Part shown: piece after piece, positions 34,211 through 45,502 of the stretch
How the letters are laid out: every line of letters begins with the position of its first letter
Position numbering within the stretch: position 1 is the first letter of the stretch
Origin: Onthophagus taurus
Taxonomy: Eukaryota > Arthropoda > Insecta > Coleoptera > Scarabaeidae
Reading direction: 5' to 3'
Length of the DNA: 64,000 bases
NCBI RefSeq assembly: GCF_036711975.1
Contig: NC_091966.1
Location: 26,047,501 to 26,111,500 of the forward strand
Notes under the pieces: generated by a model
Databases searched by the model: none
What the model saw: the letters and a program-made list of their open reading frames with translations, nothing else
What the model was told of the DNA's origin: nothing
Program-made: the position numbers and the translations under genes

Positions 34211-36098
34211 CTTTATTGATTTTCATTTTTATTATTTTATTTAACTTAAACGTGACTTATTTGTTGTTAAAAAACCCATCCGGATTACTATAATAAGTTA
34301 ATACTGTTGCATCACTTGATTGAGTATTTACATAATTTCCTTGAGAGTTGCTGCTACTATCAGGCGCTGGGGAAGCTGCATGGGCAATGCCAGGGGAATT
34401 TACAGTTTACATAGATTGGGCTATGAGAAGAAATAGTTCTGGGGGGAGCAGGAGATATAGACTAGTCAACGAAACAATAAAGTTTACTGATCTCTGCCTC
34501 AAAAACGATGTTGTCTATTTTGTTTTGCAATATGACTGGCGTTCTTCGGGTTCTTCATTATTAGTTTATTCGAGCAACTGCCCATATAACGTAGGTCCAT
34601 CTAGCGATGTTTGAGATTGCCGTTTGGAAGTTAGACTTGCCAAGGAATTACTTGCTTGCTTTAAATGTTCCTTTACGTTTAATTCTTGTTTGTGGTACAA
34701 TTTGTGCTCTTAAATATTATGAATTATTCACTCAAAACGCACAGAAATGTCATTGTGCCAATTTTTTAGAATACTGAATATTGTTTTCATAAACAGCTAT
34801 GTCATTTATACTCACAACATGCTTGAAATAAAACAAACACCGCTCAGTCGCTCTTGTTTTATGAAAAAATTGTTACATATAGACTTGAAATACCAACATT
34901 TTCTGATTATTAACTATTGATGATGACAATACTATATGTACAACTAAAGAATCCTAAAAAAAGAAAGATTTTCGCCGTTTCGAAGTGACGAAATCATCCT
35001 GTGCAAAATGTCATAAAAATCTCAGATGGTGAGTACATAATAAAGCTTTGTTCCTCTTGCATATAATGTAACTAGGTTTTCATGAAAATGTGTTTACTTT
35101 TAAGTTTATACATTACTCTGCAATATAAATATATATAAACGGTTATAGCTACCTTAAGTTGTTTTTTCTAATAGATACTTTAGTTATGTAAAACAATTCA
35201 AATTACTAAAGCCATGTATGTTGATTTTTTGAAGTAATATTATTAAATAATGATAAATTTTTGCTTTCATCATGTTAAATAAACTAACTAATTAAATACA
35301 ATCGATTTTCAAAGTTGTTGGTGCATAGGTCATCTGTATGACCTCCTTGAATAACGCCGTCGTCTATTCGACGAAGCATAGCCTTTACGTATAAAAAATA
35401 TGCATAACTTTCCAGGGTTAAATAAAAAATGACAATCTATAGGACCAAATCATAGAGCCTACTTTAATATACGAGTGTTGGCAGTTATTGAACAGAAACA
35501 ACAAAAGTATAGAAACACAATGAAATGGACTTCATAGTAGACAGAACAAAATATCACGCCTGGAGCATTATCCCTAATGACGTGATTAAAAAGATACACA
35601 ATCGAGGTTGCCAACAATAACGCTATGCAACCGAGGTGTACACTTTTTGTGCAACCGGATGTAAAATTGATTAAATAACGAACGATTTCTATCTTCGTTG
35701 GTACAATTAAAAATCAGTTGTTAAATATAAAAAATTAGTGACATTTATAAAAATAAAATAAATTGAGATTTTTTTTATATTATTTTTAACACTTTTAACA
35801 GACATTACTAATATTTATGATTTTTCAATAGAAAATTTTCGCATACTCATTGTTCGTCCGGTTGCACAAAAAAATGTTTGCAAATCTTATGATTTAACCT
35901 TAAGGTTAGGTACGCATTAGGCAGCCACCGGAAATCTATACATATAATGTAATCGTGGGTGCTTGTTGTTAAATTATAAAAGATAGCTTACATTTCTATC
36001 GCCAAAGACATATTCAGCCGCCTTGTCCTTAACTTAGGACAAGTTGTGTTGGGGGATTCAAGAAAAACTTGGTAAATTATGTTTGGCTTAATTTGGTT
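34211..36098. other. intergenic, with a small inverted-repeat element
   Basis: TTTTTGTGCAACCGGA (about 35646) and its complement TCCGGTTGCACAAAAA (about 35857) bound a 230-bp non-coding MITE-like piece. The open frame 34348-34614 shows no recognisable family on either strand and may be leftover Harbinger sequence. Otherwise nothing. Confidence 0.45.
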
Positions 36099-36225
36099 GT
36101 CCCTGCTATAAAAATATAGCTGGGACTCTCAAAAATTGGTCATAGACTCATTTGAGTTGTTCCATCCCACGGAAATCTTTAGTAAAAGGCGAAAGATTTA
36201 TTCGCATTGAGATGAAACCAGAGTA
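36099..36225 (-). ncRNA. U5: U5 spliceosomal snRNA (copy 5)
   Basis: Minus-strand copy with all landmarks: ACTCTGG, loop I GCCTTTTACTAAAG, AATTTTTGAG and the 3' hairpin GTCCC..GGGAC (inner AGCTATATTTTTATAGC). Its promoter is the most divergent of the six. Confidence 0.93.
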
Positions 36226-36299
36226 CCGTTAACAGTTTTGGGAACGCCATTAGGCCTACTATTGCAATACATCGATGATAAGACATACTAAGCGCCACC
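36226..36299 (-). promoter_or_regulatory. U5 snRNA promoter (copy 5)
   Basis: GGTGGCGC at -74 (one change from GATGGCGC), then TTAGTATGTCTTATCATCGA and TGTATTGCAATAGTAG. Spacing to the RNA start is unchanged despite many substitutions. Confidence 0.7.
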
Positions 36300-37028
36300 T
36301 ATTTCCGAGTAGCTTGGTGTATTCTAGTTGTTATATCGTCTGTATGTCGGTCCGCCGCCAGGTATGTTGAGTAACTGTTAGGTATAAGATTGCTTAAAAA
36401 GTGTCAGTACCATGTTGTTAGTATATACAGTATGCTATGTGACCCATTCAAAAACCAGACACCCTCATAACATTTGTATTTATTCATACTTAGGTATATA
36501 AAAGATAATATTTGTGTTTATAATTGTTAAAACATTTACACCCTAAACAATGATATACTTGGCAAGTCTATCTTATCCGTTGAAGTTCAGGCAAGTTCAT
36601 GCAAACGGAAGACGATATCTGCGGGGCTCATATCACTTGTTATATTCCACAAGATGAGTATCGTATACAGTGCCCAACAAAAGTATTCGTTTCAGTATTT
36701 CATATGGGATGTTGCTGACGGAAGATGAAAACAAACGGGAAGGTATTGATGGAAAGGAGTGGCATTACAAATTTACATTGTATACTTTTGAGGCATGTAC
36801 AACAACACATCCGATACGGCCTTTTATTTATATGCATGAAACATATTAACAACTGTAACAACTTATTTGTAATAGATAGTGTCCCATACCATAATAAACA
36901 ATTAAGAAAATAGCATTTATTTTCAAGACCTATAATTATATTATTTAACCTTTATTTCAAGTTTTTTTTAAAAGAACCTTTTATCTAATTCTACTACTTA
37001 TTACACAAAATGATTACTACGGAAATGT
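36300..37028. other. intergenic sequence
   Basis: No gene found. 36480-36540 (AAGATAATATTTGTGTTTATA) resembles the shared U5 upstream flank. Confidence 0.4.
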
Positions 37029-38157
37029 AACATGAGCACATAAGCGCGTCGACAATTTCAGTACTTTGTGGAGTCGGAATTACAATTCTATAATAATGAA
37101 GTGTTTGCTCGTATTATCCGAAACTTGGGTTGCTGAATTTTTGCCATTCTGGACCTCCTGCTCTTTTCTATAACTCAGTGAAATAATAATAATTATAATG
37201 ATTATAGTCATTTTACAATGAGCGACGTCATTGAACTCCCTAGGCTGAAGAGATGGTTGCTTCTGAATTCTCGTAGTCTCTAGTCTAGTATAGTGAAATT
37301 GGGAACTCTTTGAGGCTGGTTCGTTGATAGATGAAACTGTCGGAATGTGGCAGAAAAAGCATTGTTTTTGGATATTATAATTTGTAATCTCTAACACATA
37401 CCCTTCTGCTGTCTCTATGTTGGCTGGTTGTCTTAATTTAACCTCTAGACCCATATTGAGATTGATTAAGTCCAATTTGAGTAAATACGTTTTTAACGCA
37501 ATTTGATTATACAGTCCTTGTTTGAGATTGTGTATGGCAATGTCATTTTCTTCTAGATTTATTTCTAATACTGTGTTGACTTGTGTTGATCCATAAAAAT
37601 CATCAAAAGATCATTTGAATCTCATGCGGTGCTACTAGGGCTGTTATACGGCAGATATACTTCGATCAAGAATTCGCCGACGTTTATGTCGTTTTTAGCG
37701 ATACTCAATCTTCATTGAAGCCAGAGATTAAGTCTTGATCCACCTTAGATATTTTTCGAGCCACTGTAATTTCATTAATGGCTTCTATCAAATCGTTTAA
37801 GTTATCGATTAAGTTGTAAGCGATTAGAAGGGGTAAGGAAGGTATGTAGAAAATAAATATACTGACAATTGCATGATGATAAATACGACTGCTGACATTG
37901 ATTCTTTTTATAGTCTTGGGAATCGATCGGCAATTTTAGAAGATGCAAATTCCTTGGCAGGGTCTACTGTTCTCGTGTCTGGTAGCAAAGAACTTGAGAG
38001 TTCATCACAAGTGTTACATAAGTCGGGCCGATTTTATGCACAATACAAGATTTAACCACTTGCGTTTACCGGATCCTACTGACTGCACCAATTTTATGAT
38101 TTAACTTTTATTTAAAGTATTTAACATGAGCACATGAACGCGTCGACGATTTGAGTA
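37029..38157 (-). mobile_element. retroelement remnant, possibly env-like, between short direct repeats
   Basis: A 36-base direct repeat (TAACATGAGCACATAAGCGC at 37029 and TAACATGAGCACATGAACGC at 38122, each continuing GTCGACxATTTxAGTA) bounds the region. Minus-strand frames include 37080-37475 with LRQPANIETAEGYVLEITNY and IPTVSSINEP, and upstream pieces with ISKVDQDLISGFN. These resemble parts of insect LTR-retroelement envelope-like proteins, but the match is from memory and weak. Broken by many stops. Confidence 0.35.
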
Positions 38158-39296
38158 AATAAACCTTGTATTGAAGAAGAAACATATTTGATTTCATTAT
38201 TTTATTCCTTTCATTTTCATTTATAAAATATATTTAAATCCATCTAACGGGCAGGTACATAATGGACAAGGGTCCTTTACTCACCTTCCAAGGAACAATC
38301 CCGCACAAATTGCTAATAGGTAATAAAATACTTTAATTTCCTAGAAAAATGACTTCTTTACCTGTGTTTATCTTTAACGAAAATTCCCTTTACAGCATAA
38401 TAAAAACATAATTTAAATAGACAATCTACAGAGCTTAAGTTTCTATAGAGTTAATATAATAAAGTTTATAATCTTCAAGCGGCTTAAGTTTATGTTATTG
38501 TGTTTTTCTGTGACGCTGTAATATTGCTTTGTATGTACTACATATTTGGCGGGCACTATACCTATGGTCGTCGACGTCATTTGATCGCCTATTTCACTTC
38601 AACGATTTACTGCCGCACTCCGTCTTCTGCACAACTGACAGGCGAAGATGGAGTTTCCAGGCTGTAAATAATGTCGCCTCTGGAACATATAGGGGGAACA
38701 ACGGTTTGGAAAGGTATAATGAGTATAATAGGTAAAGTAAAGTTGTACAAAATTTGGAATATCACTATTTTGGAATACGAAAATTGCAGACTTGATATTC
38801 ACAATGTTGCCAAATTTGCTGTATATCTGATACTATGATTCACTTTAGATTTCTATATGTAACACCTGTATATTATTTCAACATTGGAATGTATCCTTTA
38901 ATACGAGTTTAACCATATGTAATACTTGGGATTTGATGTAGCCAGAAAGTCTTTAACAACCTTTACATACTACGTTATTAGCTCAGGTATCTGCTGCCAT
39001 ACAACTTATATATAAGTTTTACCCACTGATGGAGTACCATACAAGAATGCGAGAGAACCAGTCAATTTCGAATACAAATGAAGTTTCAATTAGGATTGTT
39101 AAAAAACTGTGATTCCGAACAGATCTAAACGTGTCTGAATCAACAACCACAATGTTCAAAATCAAGATCTGTTAGATCAAAATATTCAGTGACGTCGTAA
39201 AGTTGTAGCACAATAAATGTAACATTAGCAAATTAAGGCGTATTACCAAATGTTACACTATGGTTGAAAAAACTTGTGTTTAGATTAAATTTAATC
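38158..39296. other. intergenic; holds duplicate of 30500-30740
   Basis: 38710-38960 is the direct duplicate of 30500-30740. 39105-39180 resembles 28920-28990 inverted. The last 20 bases are the 3' box of U5 copy 6 (minus strand). Confidence 0.45.
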
Positions 39297-39424
39297 GTCC
39301 CTACCGTAAAAATACAGCTGGGACTCTCAAAAATTGGTTCATAGACTCATTTGTGTTGTTCCACCCCACGGAAATCTTTAGTAAAAGGCGAAAGATTTAT
39401 TCGCACTGAGATGAAACCAGAGTA
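39297..39424 (-). ncRNA. U5: U5 spliceosomal snRNA (copy 6)
   Basis: Minus-strand copy with ACTCTGGTTTCATCTCAGTG, loop I GCCTTTTACTAAAG, AATTTTTGAG and 3' hairpin (inner CTGTATTTTTACGGTAG as in copy 2). One extra A sits before CCAATTTTTG relative to the other copies (minus strand TATGAACCAATTT). Confidence 0.92.
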
Positions 39425-39498
39425 CCGTTTACAGTTTTGAAAGTACCACCTAGACTGCTATTTCAACATAACGACAACAAGAAGTATTAAGCGCCATC
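39425..39498 (-). promoter_or_regulatory. U5 snRNA promoter (copy 6)
   Basis: GATGGCGC at -74 (39498 to 39491), followed by CTTCTTGTTGTCGTTATGTT and GAAATAGCAGT. Confidence 0.76.
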
Positions 39499-39957
39499 TA
39501 TTCCAGAGTTGCTTATATATACACATCATGCTATCGTTTGACGTTATCTGAGCACTAAAACGCTGTTACATCCTGCTCAACATTTTGAACTTGCTCCAAC
39601 TTCTTCTCTACTAATTACAAACTGATATCAAACATTATCATTTATCAGATAATTATCACTTGAGTGATAGAGATACAATTTAATTACCTGGCAATCTATG
39701 TTCTTGCATCGACATGGGCGGCTCAGTGCATAAGTCCATAAGTTCTACGATACAATCATCGATAATAAAATAATAACTCAAAAAAGGTCTGATTCACGCA
39801 TGTATCTCGTGGTATAATCAAGATCAAATCACTTATGTTGTTTCTGATAATTTGTAGTAACAAACCGAACTTTCGGTTTAACACTCGCAAAATAAGCTTA
39901 TTATATATGTTGCTTATAAATAACTGTTGTTGGAAGATTTTGTTTGGAATAGTTTAG

Positions 39958-39990
39958 TTATCACTGCTATAATAATACAGCTGAACAGTA
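39958..39990 (-). pseudogene. U5 snRNA 3'-end fragment
   Basis: On the minus strand CAGCTGTATTATTATAGCAG followed by TGATAACTAAAC corresponds to the 3' hairpin inner part and 3' box of U5. Everything 5' of the hairpin is missing. Confidence 0.6.
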
Positions 39991-40543
39991 GTAATGGAGA
40001 AGTGCGCACTCTGTATTAAAATAGGAGCAACACTACCAGCTCCAGAATCGTATGGGACACACGCGGGAAATTTGATTTCTATATACTCTACTTTCCCTTC
40101 TCTAGTTTCCTAAAGAGAATTGTTTGTTTCAAAATCCACCAAAAAGTGCCATTTTAAATTATTTAGCATTTTTTAGTTGGCTTTAGAAATAAGAATTCAA
40201 TTTATTTCTAACAACATTTATTATGTATTGAGAAATAAGAAAACAAAACACGTGATGTAGGGAATTTTTAATTTATATTAAAAAACAAAATTTAAATACA
40301 AAAATAACATAATATATTATTTCTATAAAATATATGAATAAATAAACAATAAAAATAAATAATAAACTAACTTAATAACCTAACTAAATCTTTGATAATA
40401 ATACAAAATAAAAAAATAATTAAAAAAGAAAAATACTTTACAATAAAAAATAGTACTTCTAATACTTTTATACAACAAAAATTTTAAAATCACTTTAAAG
40501 AAAATATAAAATAAACTTAACAACCATCTTTGGTAAAATAATA
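39991..40543. other. AT-rich intergenic sequence
   Basis: Very AT-rich (40200-40540), no gene. Confidence 0.4.
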
Positions 40544-41940
40544 CTACTTATAAAAATAAATCTTGCAATCTTCTTCCATGTTATTGCACCAATGCTCACA
40601 TAAAAAAAAGAATCTGTTAATTATATTCTTAATGTTTCTTTTTTTAAATTTTCTCTTGTTGACTTCGTTATTATTCTTATCTTCTAAATATTTATATATA
40701 TTTAAACGAATACGTCTATCCATAAGCAAACATTTAATATCATGAATTTGACAAAATTGATAAGAATTAAAGAAGTCCACTTTAGAATTTTTGAATGTGC
40801 TCTCAATTGGGCGTAAGTGACCATACATATCAGGAAATTGATACATTCTTTCTTAGACTCCATGAACCATCTTAATAAGCCCGTCACTTGCATAATATAA
40901 ATGTCCCTCATTGTTATACTCCTTGAAAGAAGTAAACAAATGATTCTCGTTACATTCTGCAGAATATAAATTTTCTCGGCACGATTCACAATCCGGAATC
41001 GGGCCATTGCTTGATTATTTTGTATACTTGTGTTATATCTGTGAAATCATTTTATCACTAAAATGAAGATCCTCTGGAAAATGTAATAACAAATCTTGTA
41101 GGTTTCCCAAAGACTCACAATTGTCGTCTTGACAATGGGGCCGCTACCCTCAATCTAATAGAAAGACCGTCTTTCAAAAAATCGATAAATTATGTACAAA
41201 TACACGTATAATTTTTGCAATAATTAATATTAACATCCCCTCTACAAAAGCTTTGGTGATGTATAAAACGTGGCATCGTTCGGATCTCTTCTTCTAGTGC
41301 ATAAGATTGTCTTGGCATCCCGCGCATGCACCTTTATTGATTTTTATTTCAACCAACCGCGTTCGAAACGACGCTGACGTCTCCAAAGTTTTTTCAAATT
41401 TTCATTTTTTTTTTTGGAAACACTAAAGCTCAGTTTGAAAAATAAAAAATTATAGAAACCTTCAATTTTGCTAAACTATCAAATAAGCCAATAAAAAAAT
41501 GTAACTTACTTAAGGGTACAGAAAAATTATTAACTACAAGAGTCTTCAAGGCAGCTACGAATTGATTACATATGGGGTTTGTGTTAAAAAAGCCATGTTG
41601 GCGTAATTGACAAAATAAATTTTCCAGTGGATCTTGATTTAATGATCTTAAAGAAAGAAACGCCTTGAACCCCTCTGACCATGAAAACCAATGCATGATT
41701 TGCCAATTTGTTATTGGTTCCGAGTGCACCCAAATCTTCGAATCCCGAAATTCTTTGTTCATGAGCCTCATAATAAAGCCCACTACTAAGTTGAATTTCG
41801 TCGAAAATGAGGATAAAATGCTTGTCAACATCATTCATCTTCCTAACCTGACGTTTAATATAATCCAAACATTTGGATTTAAACCGGTACGAAAAGATAT
41901 GTTGGACAACAGGACTTCTAAAAGTCTTATTGATGGTCAT
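40544..41940 (-). pseudogene. P-element-like transposase remains
   Basis: Minus-strand frames read, 5' to 3': 41584-41940 with HFILIFDEIQLSSGLYYEAH and GFEDLGALGTNNKLANHALV (first catalytic Asp region of P/THAP9-type RNase H fold); 41430-41834 with SLNQDPLENLFCQLRQHG and NPICNQFVAALKTL, the conserved C-terminal DPLENxF box; then 40702-41007 and 40544-40846 with cysteine-containing C-terminal sequence. The middle of the catalytic domain, including the GTP-binding insertion, is deleted between the first two blocks. Not functional; no TIRs found. Confidence 0.75.
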
Positions 41941-42088
41941 TCAATATGAGCTTGCAGGTAGCGATATATTTATTTATTATGAAAAAGCTTATTTCATTTG
42001 TTAAGTATCTTTTACAAATATTATATTAGATTTAATTATTGGGAAATCAACCAAAACGGGGAAGGAATCAAAAAACCTCCTTTAATTG

Positions 42089-42130
42089 GATCAAGCTTTC
42101 GATAAATATATTCTTATCCTCATCAGGATA
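42089..42130 (-). ncRNA. hammerhead-like ribozyme motif, PLE 3' end
   Basis: On the minus strand: CTGATGAG, a stem II of GATAA/TTATC with 8-base loop, CGAAA, then GCTTGATC. Core nucleotides of a hammerhead (CUGANGA and GAAA) are in place. Stem III and stem I pairing are weak, so it may be decayed or act only as a dimer. Confidence 0.55.
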
Positions 42131-43032
42131 CGCTACAAAGTGATAAAGGGAACGTTACACGTAATTCTAAAAACATTTCAAGACTTACATTTAGAGGTAA
42201 AACTGTAAAAACTGTTACATTAGTACATTGATGTTGAATAGAAAATCCCCAAAAAGACATCTATAGAGAGGAAAGTCCAAAAAACACTAACTAATTTAAC
42301 GACGACGTGGTTAACCACCAACGCGTTCAACCGTCAATAAAAGGCGCGAAACCGATCAAACAAGGGACGGCAACTGTCTCTGGTGGAAAAACTTAAGGAA
42401 TCAAAAGTCACCACTCACCAGGTTGACGTTAGACAGAGAGAGATGATGGCGCTGCTGTTGGAAAACATCCAAGACACAAGGAAGAAAGGAAAGGAACAAG
42501 TCAAGGACCAGAAACTTACAAATCGGACTCTACAAGTAGCACTAAGCCCTAATAATAAATTTAATTAAAAATTTATTAGAATAAAAGACCCCCAGGCCGA
42601 AATTAACATACGGCTGAAGGCCGATGTAAACGTTAAATGTTGATTCTAGGGAACACAACCAGGGAAAAGAGAAGTACTAAACAAAATTAAAAGGGCAAGA
42701 CAAATGGTCGAAACATGCCCGGTGTAAATTTTTGATCAAAAAAGGCTGTAGGTCTGGGTAAACCAGTTAATTTTAAATTTTTTATAAAATACTATAATGC
42801 CCGAAGGCTATCAACACCCGAAAATTATGAAAACACTAAAAAATGGATGGGGCGGTCATATCAAAACCGTAAAGAACCTAAGGAGGAATCAGATCTAAAG
42901 GAATCTACGGAAGGCCTATTGGTCAGTTCAATCAGGTGGCAGTAGATCTCGCTAAGACCCTGGGAGTCAGTTCTAAAGTTGACCGTGTTGGACAAGGCTG
43001 ACATGTGAAACATCTCCAGGAAGAGGCTTCTA

Positions 43033-43215
43033 TTATAGAGTCAATATAAAGTCAAATTTATGGCTCGTAGAGACACGATGTTCAACAAGCACGGTATCAC
43101 CAGATTTCAGAGCACCACAGTCTCTAGTGTCTTGTGACACCCTTGATTTAAGGTATTGCAACGTAGTGTCAACATAGCACATCTCACAGCCCTTGCAATC
43201 GATCTTGTGGACCAA
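43033..43215 (-). pseudogene. GIY-YIG-like endonuclease fragment of the Neptune-type PLE
   Basis: VHKIDCKGCEMCYVDTTLQYL carries the Cys pair and the degenerate second half of the GIY-YIG signature (YVG changed to YVD), followed by LKSRVSQDTRDC and EHRVSTSHKFDF. It matches the PLE C-terminal nuclease order but the catalytic Gly and Arg context is damaged. Confidence 0.65.
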
Positions 43216-43298
43216 GTTCGATTAGAGGAGAAGGGGAGTAGGGTCTTTTAACCTCGAAAGCAACCTTCTTAGAGGTTTGCAGGTGTATTTTGCAAACT

Positions 43299-44087
43299 TC
43301 AACGGATAATCACTGAAGATATTAACAAATTTGTCAGTGAGACCGGGGATGAAGCAAAATCGTAATCAGGAGGATGTATCATCGACCAGTCAAGTTGTGA
43401 TGTGGCATTCAGACTAGGACTGTCATGGGTTGGCCTATCCAGAGAATGGAGAACTCTATTAATTAATGAACGAGGAAAACCGTTGTTACAGAATATATCC
43501 GACAGGATATTGAGGTTGCGATCTCTAAACACCTGCTCTGAAATGCGTAGAACCCTATTCTTCATACCTTTGATGGTGTTAATCCTTATCTGAATAGGAT
43601 GGCAGCAGAATAAATTAATGAAGCAACCAGAATATGTGGGCTTTCTATACCAATCTAAAACAACGCGTTGAACACTCCTTCTAATGATACGTGAGTCCAA
43701 AAACTTGATGTGTGGGTTGATAGAGTTGAACTCCCTTTGCACAACCAATAATAATCTGTCGTACGGAACAGAGCAGATAATGTCATCGACATATTTATAA
43801 ATGGAAGGTAGTTGGAATGGCAGCTTGGGAATGCATCCATCCAAAATCCAGTCCATGACAATGGTGGCCAGGATAGAACTGAGTGGACTACCCATGGGTG
43901 TGCCAAACTTTTGTTTGTAGAACTTAGAACAAAAGGAAAAAACCGAGGAATCGAATAAAAACTTGATGATCTTAAAGAATACATCACGAAAGATCTCCGT
44001 GTGAGGTTGTATTAAGTTCCACTCCGCCGATAACCTATCAATCACCAGTTGTAAGGGGATGTTGGTGAAAAGAGTCACATGTCTCAT
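43299..44087 (-). pseudogene. Penelope-like reverse transcriptase (Neptune-type)
   Basis: A 262-codon frame: LFTNIPLQLVIDRL (motif A region), YKQKFGTPMGSPLSSILATIVMDW (motif B; read by parts), KYVDDIICSVP with intact YVDD, and VVLDWYRKPTYSGCFINL. The nearby N-terminal part (VTLFTNIP preceded by a damaged FDV) and the nuclease domain are broken by frameshifts, so the whole protein is not made. Confidence 0.85.
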
Positions 44088-44420
44088 CTCGTCAGCAAAA
44101 GCAAAGGAGTCACTGATGTTGTAGGTGGTTCTATTAGAGAGGGCTGATCACAATATAGTAGCAAGGTAGCTAGACAACCGATAAGTAGGAGACCCGACAA
44201 AGGAAATGATCGGTCTCAATAAAATTTCGGAGCTATACCATTATAACACACCAAAGACCTATATGTTTGCTTGGAGATATATTCTTTATCAAGTATGTAG
44301 TTCCTTGCACAGCTTGTTCTGTTTCCTCTGGATGGAAGAGGTAGGGTCAGACTTGAGTACCTCATTATATTATATTTACATCTTGTGAAGTCATCGAAAT
44401 CTACAGCCTCAGGCAATACT

Positions 44421-44880
44421 AATGTGGCAAAAATACATTTTATTTTTGTTTATTTTTATATTTTACCCATTTCTTTACAAAGTTTATTTTATTAAACAAA
44501 TAATTAAATAAATTAAGTTATTATTGATAAATATTGTGATGATCGTTAATTATCTAACTTTTATTTTTAACAATGAATTATTTACAATAAAATATAATAA
44601 AAATATTTACAATTTACAATGAAATATCTCGGATTGAGCAGGTTCAACAAAATTTTTTTTCTTTCTTCTTAATTCACTATTATTTATTTTTCTTTCTGTT
44701 TTAATTTTATTTAATTTTTCATCAGATTAAAAAAAAATCCGTTTTATTATTTTTATATTTATTTATTAAGGCTAATTTAATTTTTTTTTGAATACGGTCT
44801 TAACATTACAATATATATGTATATAAATAAGAGTATATAATATAAATAATAGTATGAATAATAAATATATATATAATATG
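44421..44880. other. AT-rich sequence
   Basis: Low-complexity AT-rich DNA with TATA-type microsatellite sequence at 44815-44880. No gene. Confidence 0.5.
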
Positions 44881-44882
44881 TA

Positions 44883-45500
44883 CAGTGAAATTCCCCTAAA
44901 ACTCGAATCATTAAGGGAGCAGAAGAAAACTTCGAGTTATGGAGAATTCGAGTCAGAGAAAAATTAGTAGAATTTCAGCACCAAAGAAAAATTAGAAATG
45001 TACTTTTCTAATACGTATATTTGAAACAGAAACCTTAATACTATTGTGAGTAGAAAATTAATCAAGTTTTTTAAAGTAATCCGTAATTTTCTTTTGGCTT
45101 AAAGTGCCAAACCGCCCTTTGTCGAAAAAATCTTCTATTAAATGTAAAGAATTATGAATATTATCTAGAACATTCTCTCTGTGATAATACAACGGTTTCA
45201 AGCTTTCTAAGAGAGGAATAAGCTTCATCAAATGTAGGCACAGCGATAAGTATTCCATTTTCAAGATTATCATCACCCTCATCTGATTCTTTGGTAAATT
45301 CGACTTATAGAAGTAAGAGTTGAAGAAATTCCATAGTAGTTCAGTTCGAGTTACAGAGAAACTCGAGTTAGTGAAATTCGACTTATTGTTAGAGAGATAA
45401 AAACACATTTGAAACCTAGTCAAACGCTTGAGCTTACGAAAATTATTCGACTTAGAGGATAATTCGAGATACAGAAGTTCGAGTTAGGGGAATTTCACTG
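44883..45500 (-). mobile_element. Tigger/pogo-type element with TA target duplication
   Basis: CAGTGAAATTCCCCTAAAAC at 44883 and its inverse GTTAGGGGAATTTCACTG ending at 45500 are the TIRs, with TA at 44881-44882 and 45501-45502. The subterminal CTTCGAGTTATGGAGAATTCG and CTCGAGTTAGTGAAATTCGA blocks are further inverted repeats. Length 618 bp: an internally deleted copy that keeps only the C-terminal part of the transposase. Confidence 0.85.
45058..45423 (-). pseudogene. C-terminal part of pogo/Tigger-like transposase
   Basis: The frame ends in TLSQKKITDYFKKLD, a typical Tigger/jerky C-terminus. The upstream part has acidic/hydrophobic filler but no DDE core or CENP-B DNA-binding domain, so it is a deletion derivative. 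Confidence 0.6.
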
Positions 45501-45502
45501 TA

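Larger units (their letters stand above)
42050..44420 (-). mobile_element. Penelope-like element, Neptune-type, degenerate
   Basis: Minus-strand order: N-terminal RT sequence at 44100-44416 (SFVGSPTYRLSSYLATIL and NRTTYNISDSFAFADE in broken frames), RT core 43299-44087, GIY-YIG-like part 43033-43215, then 3' terminal sequence with a hammerhead core at 42089-42130. Different subfamily from the 8- and 47-kb PLEs. Confidence 0.75.

Noticed and set aside
34348-34614. 88-codon plus-strand frame after the Harbinger fragment
   Set aside because: No motif on either strand; the composition does not look coding. Mentioned only as leftover sequence.
43402-43593. 63-codon plus-strand frame in the 43-kb PLE
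   Set aside because: Antisense shadow of the reverse transcriptase.
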